NCBI GenBank assembly: GCA_002498205.1
Contig: DAGQ01000021.1
Coordinates: 7,644 to 15,632, forward strand
DNA: 7,989 bases
Origin: Euryarchaeota archaeon UBA596
Lineage (GTDB): Archaea > Thermoplasmatota > Poseidoniia > Poseidoniales > Poseidoniaceae
Reading direction: 5' to 3'
Shown here: in pieces, positions 1 through 6,622 of the stretch
How positions within the stretch are numbered: position 1 is the first letter of the stretch
Layout of the letters: every line of letters begins with the position of its first letter
Translations under genes and position numbers: made by a program
The notes under the pieces: generated by a model
The model's input: the letters and a program-made list of their open reading frames with translations, nothing else
Databases searched by the model: none
What the model was told of the DNA's origin: nothing

Positions 1-411
1 GGTTTTTGGCTACCAATAAACCCTGAAATTATGCCATTACCACAATTAGGAGTTCCGCAAGCAAGTGGAATTTGGTTGGCAGAAATAGAAAAGGAGTGGT
101 TAGAGTCAAAATTTGAATCAAACGTATTAAGTGAGATTCCGGATATTTATGGTGAATTACTTGAGAGAGGTTTGTGGCCAAGACCTGGATTCAAATATGG
201 TTGTAGATGGAGAGTTTACAGCGAAGATATATCATCTCAACACGCTCCTTGGCTAGTTGTTCCAAATTGTGAATCCCCTAAAAATTGGAATGAGGCTTGT
301 TTAGCAGCAAGATTAGCTGCTGGAGTTAATAAATCTTGGTTGTGTGCCATCAAATTCAACAACGAAATTTCATTTATTGAACTTTGTAGATGGTCTCCAG
401 GAAAGGCCTAA
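1..411 (+). CDS. endA: tRNA-splicing endonuclease EndA, C-terminal part (5' end outside window)
   Basis: This is the C-terminal catalytic domain of the archaeal tRNA intron endonuclease, which cuts the bulge-helix-bulge structure at intron boundaries in precursor tRNAs. The reading frame is open to the first base of the window, so the gene starts upstream; the ATG at 31 is probably internal. The family signature GFKYGCRWRVY is present (nt 187-219), and the three catalytic residues can be placed as Tyr (nt 217-219), His of QHAPWLVVP (nt 241-243) and Lys of GVNKSW (nt 331-333). The 30-residue His-Lys distance matches known EndA enzymes. The Tyr-His loop is slightly short (8 residues against about 10-11 as I recall for characterised enzymes). 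The N-terminal domain is not visible, so homodimeric and homotetrameric types cannot be told apart. It ends with TAA, 51 bases before the next gene on the same strand. Confidence 0.94.
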   Translation, partial: GFWLPINPEIMPLPQLGVPQASGIWLAEIEKEWLESKFESNVLSEIPDIYGELLERGLWPRPGFKYGCRWRVYSEDISSQHAPWLVVPNCESPKNWNEACLAARLAAGVNKSWLCAIKFNNEISFIELCRWSPGKA

Positions 412-427
412 ATTCAAAAAATAATGG

Positions 428-437
428 TTTAGATTTT
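428..437 (+). promoter_or_regulatory. Possible TATA-like element before the secreted-protein gene
   Basis: The T/A-rich stretch TTTAGATTTT lies in the 51-base gap after endA, centred about 30 bases before the ATG at 463. This is roughly where an archaeal TATA box would sit for a leaderless or nearly leaderless transcript. The match to the consensus is poor. A purine run GAAAGGG at about 444-450 is the only Shine-Dalgarno-like sequence, and it is 12 bases from the ATG, further than usual. Read-through from endA is an alternative. Confidence 0.3.
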
Positions 438-462
438 CTATCAGAAAGGGTTCGGGACACTA

Positions 463-1767
463 ATGGAGACTAATTCTAGACGTTTTAGGGCTATTCTAGT
501 CTCATTGCTTTTTTTCAGTTTAAGTCTTAATATGGGTTCTGGATTAGCTGAAGTTGAAGAAATAGAACCTAATGGGCCCGATATAGAAATTTATGACATG
601 GTTATTGGTGACACATGGGTCTTTAACACAGAATTAGATGTTGCATCTCTGATTGATCCAACAGATGAAACCTGGTTTGGAACGGCAATTGATAACCCCC
701 TTTCTGGTCAAACAACACGTACTGTATTAGGAATCGAGACAATGGAATATAAATCTAAAAATTATTCTGTTTATGAGATAAAACAAGAAGGAAATTATAT
801 GGGCATAGGAACATTTCCTGCACCTGTTCTCGGATTAATTACAGGCACTATGCTAGTAGACTACAGTGCAACACTTTGGATTCGCATTTCTGATCATGCA
901 ACATTACGCGAGGTTACAGACATCCATATTGATTTAGAACATTTAGCAGGTGTTGAATTACTACTTGATACTGTAATTACAAGAGAATTTGATACTGATG
1001 CTGAATTCTTTGATTTCCCCACATTATGGGATGAAACTTGGACTCAGACATATATCCAAAATGAATCATGGGACGGTAATTCAGGTTACTTTTCCCCACC
1101 TGGAAACGAGAAATTAATTGAAAGAGCTTATGGATATAATAATTATACCTCACCTCCTGTAAATTGGAACGGATGTGAAAATTCATCATATATTCAACAA
1201 ACAAATAGTGAAGGAGATATCACTGAATACAAATGGTATTGTCCATCGATTAGAGGAACAGTTGTAGAATGGGAAGAAGATATTATTCTAGGAGTACCAG
1301 CATATTCCGAATTAATTTCATTTTCTCCAGGCGAAATTACAACTGCACAAATAGTATTAGAATTCGAACAATCATTTGAATCAAATAATGTGACTTTAAA
1401 TTCTCCAATAATCTTTGATTTGACAATCTCACTTGAAAATGGCAGTTCACTTGAAAATGAAATTATAAAAATTAATTATCTAGGAGAATATTCAAACTGG
1501 ACATTAAATGAATCTAATTCTGCTACAATTAATATCTCGTCAAATGTTTCTAAAGATTCGACAACAACACTTTACGATTGGGCTAGCCATGGAGTTGTAA
1601 TTCAATTAACTGGTTATGACGTATTTACTACATTCACAATTACACTTAACAGTAGTTCAATAGCAGAAGGAATTGCATTACGTTCTGAAAGTTTAGACCT
1701 AATGTCTAATTGGGTTGATGGAAGTTTTGAATTAATTACAATTTTTGGTGAACAAACGAGGTGGTAA
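463..1767 (+). CDS. Secreted sequon-rich protein of unknown function
   Basis: I do not recognise this 434-residue protein. It starts with basic residues (SRRFR) and a hydrophobic stretch at about 9-24, consistent with a Sec signal peptide ending near GSGLA-E. The rest looks like extracytoplasmic beta-rich sequence with no further membrane segment. It contains 11 N-x-S/T sequons (for example at N100, N200, N227, N240, N309, N326, N345, N349, N357, N361 and N396), concentrated in the C-terminal half. The only two cysteines, C238 and C260, could form one disulfide. A GDTW motif near residue 49 resembles GDSW in the downstream protein, and a similar WDETW occurs near 189. There is no lipobox, no obvious enzyme motif and no sorting signal. 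The next gene begins one base after its stop, so the products probably work together, perhaps as a secreted partner and a membrane-bound receptor or anchor; that role is inference. Confidence 0.85.
   Translation: METNSRRFRAILVSLLFFSLSLNMGSGLAEVEEIEPNGPDIEIYDMVIGDTWVFNTELDVASLIDPTDETWFGTAIDNPLSGQTTRTVLGIETMEYKSKNYSVYEIKQEGNYMGIGTFPAPVLGLITGTMLVDYSATLWIRISDHATLREVTDIHIDLEHLAGVELLLDTVITREFDTDAEFFDFPTLWDETWTQTYIQNESWDGNSGYFSPPGNEKLIERAYGYNNYTSPPVNWNGCENSSYIQQTNSEGDITEYKWYCPSIRGTVVEWEEDIILGVPAYSELISFSPGEITTAQIVLEFEQSFESNNVTLNSPIIFDLTISLENGSSLENEIIKINYLGEYSNWTLNESNSATINISSNVSKDSTTTLYDWASHGVVIQLTGYDVFTTFTITLNSSSIAEGIALRSESLDLMSNWVDGSFELITIFGEQTRW
1758..1764 (+). promoter_or_regulatory. Shine-Dalgarno site at the end of the upstream gene; decides the start of the next gene
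   Basis: GAGGTGG lies within the last codons of the secreted-protein gene and is followed by four bases (TAAA) and then the ATG at 1769. It matches the archaeal anti-Shine-Dalgarno complement GGAGGTG well. It favours 1769, giving a protein that starts MKKIVIFIS, over an earlier in-frame ATG at 1745. The placement implies translational coupling of the two genes. Confidence 0.75.
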
Positions 1768-1768
1768 A

Positions 1769-3139
1769 ATGAAAAAGATAGTTATATTTATTTCATTATT
1801 ACTAATTCTATTAATAATTCCAACAAATGTTTCTAGTGATGAAGAATTTAATGTTGGAGTTCCAGATTATCTTGTTGAAGATTTTTTTGAATATTCAGGT
1901 TATACTAATATCGTTGTAAATGATTTTAAGAATACACTTAGTGAAGAAGAAAATAACGCTGAAATAAACATTATCGAAAATAATGATTTAAGAATTAATA
2001 TAGCATCTATTGAAGAATGTGAATTAAAAGAGTATAAAGGACTATGCCAAAGAGGTAAAACTACTCATTTTGTCAATTTAAGTCTAAGTTGGGAATTTAA
2101 TACTACCAATTATTTTGATGATCAAATGTTTGTAATAATTACAACTAATGAAGAATCTTTAGTTCCTGAAGAAGATAGCCCTTGGTCATGGACAAAAAGA
2201 GTTGTAGTAATTACATCGATTTTCAAAACAAAAAATGGTGATGAACATAATGTTGAAAGACGAATTTTAAACGAATTCACAACACACACTACAAGTTCTA
2301 AACCTGCAACAATCTCTGTTGGAGATTCATGGTTTTTAGTTGAAGAAAGAGAAATCGACTCTGAAATATCTTTCAGAGAAAATAATGGTTTATGGCAAAA
2401 AACAAAAAGTAATTCCACAATAACATCACAAAGATTATTTTCAGCAAATTCATATGATTTACTAAATAATGGATTAGGAATCGTACCTGTAATATCTATA
2501 ATAGAAGGTGATGCAAATTCTGGAAATTATTCAATTGCACAACTAGATGAATTAGGCTTCGCTAGAAAAATTCAATCATTTGAAAATAATGAAAACACAT
2601 TTACTTCTGAATTAAAAGATTTCAGATATCTGCGTACTCCTGATCCATCTGTAAAACAATCCGCACAGACTGGTGCAATTTGTTTTGGCATTTTCATGAT
2701 TTCAAGTATTTTATTTGTATCAATTGTTTTTGCTAATGAATATAGAAAACAAAAACTTAACGTGGTTCAATATCAAGAATTGAATGAAGTTGATGAGTTT
2801 AATGAATTTGATGAATTGGAACAAAAATTAAAGAATTTGAAGATGAAAAAAGAAAATACCAAACAAATTGAGGAAAGTGAATTAAAAATAAAACTAAGAG
2901 CATTTTATCTCAAACACAACCCTGCCAAATTAGAATTCCTAAATGACATAATTAAACAGATGGAGGAAAATTCTTTTGGTAACTCTGAGGAGCATGTTAA
3001 GATTTTAAATTCTCAATTAATTTCCAGATATGGAGTAGATTTAGATGGGAATACAACAGAACAAGTTGAAGAATTAATAGAATTACCAGATTCCTCAAAA
3101 AGGTTCAAAGAATTCATGGAAAGTATCATAGACGATTAG
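1769..3139 (+). CDS. Single-pass membrane protein with extracytoplasmic domain and cytoplasmic coiled-coil/helical tail, function unknown
   Basis: I do not recognise this 456-residue protein as a named family. Residues 1-23 look like a signal peptide (MKKIVIFISLLLILLIIP), and residues 24-300 form an extracytoplasmic domain with two cysteines (C84, C93) that could pair and a GDSW motif at 185-188. A single membrane helix at about 302-322 follows, then a cytoplasmic part of about 134 residues. That part begins with a highly charged, probably coiled-coil segment (about 333-375). It ends with a helical motif FYLKHNPAKL (379-388) followed about 30 residues later by RYGVDL (420-425). This is a receptor-like layout, but no kinase, HAMP or methyl-accepting domain is present. 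The chosen ATG has a good Shine-Dalgarno site; an upstream ATG at 1745 would overlap the previous gene by 23 bases. Its TAG stop overlaps the stop of the convergent peptidase gene. Confidence 0.87.
   Translation: MKKIVIFISLLLILLIIPTNVSSDEEFNVGVPDYLVEDFFEYSGYTNIVVNDFKNTLSEEENNAEINIIENNDLRINIASIEECELKEYKGLCQRGKTTHFVNLSLSWEFNTTNYFDDQMFVIITTNEESLVPEEDSPWSWTKRVVVITSIFKTKNGDEHNVERRILNEFTTHTTSSKPATISVGDSWFLVEEREIDSEISFRENNGLWQKTKSNSTITSQRLFSANSYDLLNNGLGIVPVISIIEGDANSGNYSIAQLDELGFARKIQSFENNENTFTSELKDFRYLRTPDPSVKQSAQTGAICFGIFMISSILFVSIVFANEYRKQKLNVVQYQELNEVDEFNEFDELEQKLKNLKMKKENTKQIEESELKIKLRAFYLKHNPAKLEFLNDIIKQMEENSFGNSEEHVKILNSQLISRYGVDLDGNTTEQVEELIELPDSSKRFKEFMESIIDD
2792..2818 (+). repeat. Three imperfect 9-base tandem units inside the coiled-coil region
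   Basis: GATGAGTTT, AATGAATTT and GATGAATTG follow one another in frame and encode Asp-Glu-Phe, Asn-Glu-Phe, Asp-Glu-Leu. It is a very short acidic/aromatic repeat just after the membrane helix of the host protein. It may be chance in AT-rich, Glu/Asp-rich coding sequence. Confidence 0.4.
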
Positions 3140-5181
3140 TAATAAACATCTACAGGAATATTATCTTGTTCATCTTCGTCAGTTTTAATTTCATTTTTAT
3201 TTGTTGTAGAAATACTCAATAAAAACCAAAGTCCACCTAAAGCTAAAGAAATTGCAATTAATTGACCAGGGCTTCCAATATATTTTGAAATTACAGATTG
3301 CCCTTCTAAAAATTCTGATTGGAGCACTACTTCGATCTCGTATTCATATAATCCATCATGTAAAACAATATGTCCCCGAGCATACATTCCAGGTGAAAGT
3401 AGACCATTTGGATCAATTGTAACAACTAGTTCATCTCCTGGTGATAATGTGACTTCACTAGGAGATTTAGCAATCCGTTCTAGGGGACCTACATATTCCA
3501 ATTGATATGTTCTAGAATCATTACCTTCAAATTCTAAAGGTATTACAACTTCACTAACCTCTTCAAAATGTATTGTACCCTCAAAATAATCTGTATCAAT
3601 ACGATTTCCAATTGATTTCCAATTAAATTTTACATTTAATTGATTTGAATCACCACATTTAATTATGCCGAATATTTGTCCTGAATCTGAATTTCTTGGA
3701 GAATCCCATACGCCATAAACTTCATTTAATCCCACTTCTAATTCAGATTCTAATCTCAAGATTCTGCTATCGTCACTAAACAATTCTGCATTTAGATTAC
3801 AATTAGAGTTAGTTTCAATATCAATAACGTATGGCTCTCCATCTAAAAATTCAGTAGCATAAGAAACAATGGAAATTATAGGTAATTCATTTGTTTTTAA
3901 TGTTAAAATGATTTTTTCGTCTGTCATATTTTTAATTTCAATAGACCATGGAACTAATTCTCCATAACGTTCCCTAATTTCAAGTCCCTCATTACCAAAT
4001 TTTGAACCATTTACGAATAAATCAGAACTTTCCCCGCTATTTGAACCTGAAATTAATCCTGAATTTCCATCTGCCTCTATAATTTGCAAATAAGGATTGA
4101 GAGAATCTCTATTTACATTATTTAATGAAATATTACCAACTTCTTTATCTTCAATACTTACTAATAATCCAGAACCAGGTAATTCTGAATCTAGTCCACT
4201 TTGATGCCTATTTTCAAGCCAAATAAATTCATTTTGACTTAATTCAATACGATACGCAATTCCTAAATTCGACATAGGCATTAATTCAAATTGAACTTCA
4301 TTATTAGAACCGATCTCTTCAATTTGTATTTCTTCAAACCTATCAAGACCTATCAAATTCAAAGTTGCTGCCATCGGCAATACAGGTCTACTTTCACCTA
4401 AATTATTTTCTGCCCAATTCCCACTAGCCATAATATCAAAATCTCCAACACCTTTCCAGTTATCTTGGGGTAATTCATCATGGACTGCATATAAATCAGC
4501 AGCTCCAAAAGAATGTAACATTTCATGCGCAATAGTGCCAACATTACTTTTCAAACCTGCCATTGCATATGTTTTAATAGTACTTTCATTAAGTTTTAAA
4601 TCATTTTCAAAATGGCCAAAATGGCTCCATAATTCATTGGAATTACCCCCATCTTCTTGAACACCACCAGTATGTAAGATCAATAATCTATCTACAACAC
4701 CATCAGAATTTAAATCAAAATCCCCCCAGACAACTCCATTATTGGATGCTTGGGTAAAAGCTTCTATTGCTAAGCCGTTTGCACCATCTGATGATTCAGT
4801 ACCAGCATCTCGAATTCCATCTACATCGACACCATATTCAGAAACAGAATATTCTGCATTCAATACACTACTGTGAAATTCAAAATTGAAACTACTTTCT
4901 CCAGCAGACATTTCAGTTAAGTAATTAGATACTCCATTTTCACCATTAATCAATGATTTTGCCATTTCTAAATCTATTTCAGAATTTGCCTTTTTATCCT
5001 GAAAACCAATTACTAATACAAGCCATTTTTCTTCTGATTGAATATTAAGTGAAAAATATTCTTCGTCATCAACATTATTTGTATTTTCGATAACTGTATC
5101 TACAATCTCCGGATTAAAGTACACAAACCATGATGAAATAAACAAGATCATGGCAATAGGAAGGGCAATCCAAATCCGCAT
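3136..5181 (-). CDS. M6-family (immune inhibitor A-like) zinc metalloprotease, membrane-anchored
   Basis: This is a secreted peptidase of 681 residues. The zinc site is HEMLH at 219-223 (nt 4513-4527), followed by Gly226 and Asp229 in the extended HExxHxxGxxD pattern and then LY. A Met-turn-like GDFDIMASGNW at 246-256 follows, typical of the M6 family. Before it, DFDLNSDGVVD (154-164) is the family's Asp-rich loop, likely calcium-binding. Residues 1-20 are hydrophobic (signal peptide or signal anchor). The catalytic domain covers about 50-390, followed by beta-sandwich-like regions (about 430-620), a membrane helix at about 639-657 and an acidic cytoplasmic tail. The enzyme probably degrades proteins outside the cell, for peptide uptake or envelope turnover. 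The signal lacks twin arginines, so Sec export is more likely than Tat despite the neighbouring tatC. The ATG lies 59 bases after the tatC stop, without a visible Shine-Dalgarno. The gene is complete, with TAA overlapping the convergent gene's stop. Confidence 0.92.
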   Translation of the reverse strand: MRIWIALPIAMILFISSWFVYFNPEIVDTVIENTNNVDDEEYFSLNIQSEEKWLVLVIGFQDKKANSEIDLEMAKSLINGENGVSNYLTEMSAGESSFNFEFHSSVLNAEYSVSEYGVDVDGIRDAGTESSDGANGLAIEAFTQASNNGVVWGDFDLNSDGVVDRLLILHTGGVQEDGGNSNELWSHFGHFENDLKLNESTIKTYAMAGLKSNVGTIAHEMLHSFGAADLYAVHDELPQDNWKGVGDFDIMASGNWAENNLGESRPVLPMAATLNLIGLDRFEEIQIEEIGSNNEVQFELMPMSNLGIAYRIELSQNEFIWLENRHQSGLDSELPGSGLLVSIEDKEVGNISLNNVNRDSLNPYLQIIEADGNSGLISGSNSGESSDLFVNGSKFGNEGLEIRERYGELVPWSIEIKNMTDEKIILTLKTNELPIISIVSYATEFLDGEPYVIDIETNSNCNLNAELFSDDSRILRLESELEVGLNEVYGVWDSPRNSDSGQIFGIIKCGDSNQLNVKFNWKSIGNRIDTDYFEGTIHFEEVSEVVIPLEFEGNDSRTYQLEYVGPLERIAKSPSEVTLSPGDELVVTIDPNGLLSPGMYARGHIVLHDGLYEYEIEVVLQSEFLEGQSVISKYIGSPGQLIAISLALGGLWFLLSISTTNKNEIKTDEDEQDNIPVDVYY
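3183..3202 (+). terminator. Possible T-rich terminator for the left plus-strand genes
   Basis: A T-dominated stretch (runs of 4, 3, 5 and 3 T) begins 44 bases after the stop of the receptor-like membrane protein gene. Archaeal transcription commonly ends at oligo-T tracts without a hairpin. It lies inside the 3' end of the convergent peptidase gene, where it encodes a Lys/Asn/Glu-rich tail, so composition alone may explain it. Confidence 0.25.
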
Positions 5182-5231
5182 TAGTTAGGGTGAGAGAGTA
5201 ACTTGTCTTCAAGAGTAAGGGTAATTGTGTC

Positions 5232-5240
5232 ATTAATTTA
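5232..5240 (-). promoter_or_regulatory. Weak A/T-rich element before the metalloprotease gene
   Basis: Read on the minus strand this is TAAATTAAT, directly after the tatC stop and 51-59 bases before the peptidase ATG. As a TATA-like box it would start a transcript about 25-30 bases before the ATG. The expected position for a leaderless promoter contains no A/T-rich box, so either this element or read-through from tatC would drive the gene. The evidence is compositional only. Confidence 0.2.
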
Positions 5241-6590
5241 TCAAATTCTTTGTAATTGCAATAATTTCACTCCTATTTTTTCAAAATCATTGATTGTTTC
5301 AAAAGAGGGCTCATTCATTGAAGTAATAAGAATTTCATTTGGGTACAAGTCTGCTCCAAAGGGAGGGTTTTTTGAATTAGTCCAAAATGCAACATCTGGT
5401 CTAATATCACTATTAAATCCAGATAATATTCTAGATACCCTTCCGTATGAATTTTCTACTTTCCAAGGATCACTTTCAACCGCCAATCTTATCATAAAAT
5501 CAATATCTTTAATTTTTGATTCAGCAATACGTAGTGTACTAAAATCGATTAATGAAAGTGTTCTAATTTGACAGTTTAAATATTGTAAATTTTCGATAAG
5601 CTTTTCATTTATTTCTGTCTTACTACCACAACCTGTGATAATTATGTCAGTTAATTTCAACTGCATAGTATATCCAACTAATAAATCATATGACTCTTTT
5701 GACATACAAAAATCAGGAATTGGAAGAAATACCATACCATCAGGAATCGAATTCTTTTCAGGAATTGGCACCACACCACAACAACTACATCCAACAACAC
5801 CAATTCTTCTAAGTCTAGCCTCTGAATCTAAAATACCACGATTTTTATCGAATGAAGGCATGGCTAATGCTCCTTTTCTTATTTTTGAAAATGATAATTC
5901 GACAAGTAAAAATTCTGTAAGAATTCCTATTGTCAACAAAGTATCTTGTTCAGAAGGGATTATCAACCACATTAAAAAAATTGAAATCCCATGTAATCTT
6001 AATTGCCAGGATGCTTTTTCTTCTCCCTCTGCGATTCCATAGCGTCTCAATAATATTGCAGATATAACGGATAAGAAAACAATAATCTCGATATAAGAAA
6101 CAATTAATGCAAATTCCAGCATTGCAGCTGCACTATAACTGGGAGAAACACCCTCTACAAATCCCGCTTCTTCTGCAGATAAAAACCAAAAAGGAAGTAT
6201 AACAAATAAGGTCAATGAAACAACAGAAATTATTGATACAGAACCTACCAATAATAATTGTTTAAGCCACTTTCTCTCATGAGATAACAATCCAGGACTA
6301 CAAAAAACAACAACTTCTCTTGAAAAAAATGGTATTGTAAAACAAATCCCCAATAATAATATTGAAAGCCATCTAAGAGAAACCCATTCTGTAGGTGAAT
6401 AAACTGCTACACAATCAGTACATGGACTAAGTAAAGAAATATAATTTCTTAATATAAGTTCATCAATAAAATTCCAACAAATAATCATCATCAATACTAA
6501 TATTGCCAATAACCGCCCCAAACGTATACTTAATTCATCTAAGTGTGCTTGAACTGTTGTTGGATTATCTGATGTTAAACGTAAAGACAT
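5241..6590 (-). CDS. tatC: TatC-family twin-arginine translocase subunit with a long cysteine-rich C-terminal extension
   Basis: The first ~240 residues are TatC, the signal-recognition core of the twin-arginine system that exports folded proteins. Landmarks are AHLDELSIRL near residue 15 (TatC HLxELRxRL), VVFCSPGLLSHERKW near 94-108 (the FxxPxLxxHER loop), and IIPSEQDTLLTIGI near 210-223, matching the PPD...TLL segment before the last helix. About six membrane helices are visible. An ordinary TatC ends at about 240-260 residues; this one continues for about 205 more. The extension looks like a soluble alpha/beta domain with cysteines at 268, 270 and 271 (VGCSCCG), 295, 321 (ITGCGS) and 340. 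It should lie in the cytoplasm, since TatC termini do. Its function is unknown. Two more cysteines, CTDC at 57-60, sit in the first external loop. I chose the ATG at 6590; an in-frame TTG at 6602 would add four residues. No tatA is in view. The gene starts 32 bases after the CxCH protein gene. Confidence 0.9.
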   Translation of the reverse strand: MSLRLTSDNPTTVQAHLDELSIRLGRLLAILVLMMIICWNFIDELILRNYISLLSPCTDCVAVYSPTEWVSLRWLSILLLGICFTIPFFSREVVVFCSPGLLSHERKWLKQLLLVGSVSIISVVSLTLFVILPFWFLSAEEAGFVEGVSPSYSAAAMLEFALIVSYIEIIVFLSVISAILLRRYGIAEGEEKASWQLRLHGISIFLMWLIIPSEQDTLLTIGILTEFLLVELSFSKIRKGALAMPSFDKNRGILDSEARLRRIGVVGCSCCGVVPIPEKNSIPDGMVFLPIPDFCMSKESYDLLVGYTMQLKLTDIIITGCGSKTEINEKLIENLQYLNCQIRTLSLIDFSTLRIAESKIKDIDFMIRLAVESDPWKVENSYGRVSRILSGFNSDIRPDVAFWTNSKNPPFGADLYPNEILITSMNEPSFETINDFEKIGVKLLQLQRI

Positions 6591-6622
6591 TTCAATATTC
6601 AACCTTAATATTAAATTCTAAT

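Noticed and set aside
478..492. Twin arginine (SRRFR) in the signal peptide of the secreted protein as a possible Tat signal
   Set aside because: The Tat pattern needs a hydrophobic residue, usually Phe or Leu, two places after the arginine pair; here it is Arg. The gene is also far from tatC, so Sec export is more likely.
977..1204. Minus-strand open frame of 75 codons
   Set aside because: Antisense to the secreted-protein gene and without any supporting feature.
1745..1768. ATG at 1745 as the start of the receptor-like gene
   Set aside because: It has no ribosome site and puts a Lys/Arg/Gly stretch before the signal peptide; the ATG at 1769 has a strong Shine-Dalgarno at the right spacing.
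2122..2418. Minus-strand open frame of 98 codons
   Set aside because: Antisense to the extracytoplasmic domain of the receptor-like protein, with no promoter, ribosome site or domain of its own.
5203..5571. Plus-strand open frame of 122 codons
   Set aside because: It is entirely or almost entirely antisense to the well-supported C-terminal part of the tatC fusion and shows no recognisable domain.
5635..6042. Plus-strand open frame of 135 codons
   Set aside because: Antisense to the middle of the tatC gene; its sequence mirrors the conserved TatC and cysteine-rich regions on the other strand.
6591..6602. TTG at 6602 as the start of the tatC gene
   Set aside because: It would add only four residues and lies very close to the A/T-rich stretch that could be promoter sequence; the ATG at 6590 is the simpler start. 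The TTG is not excluded.
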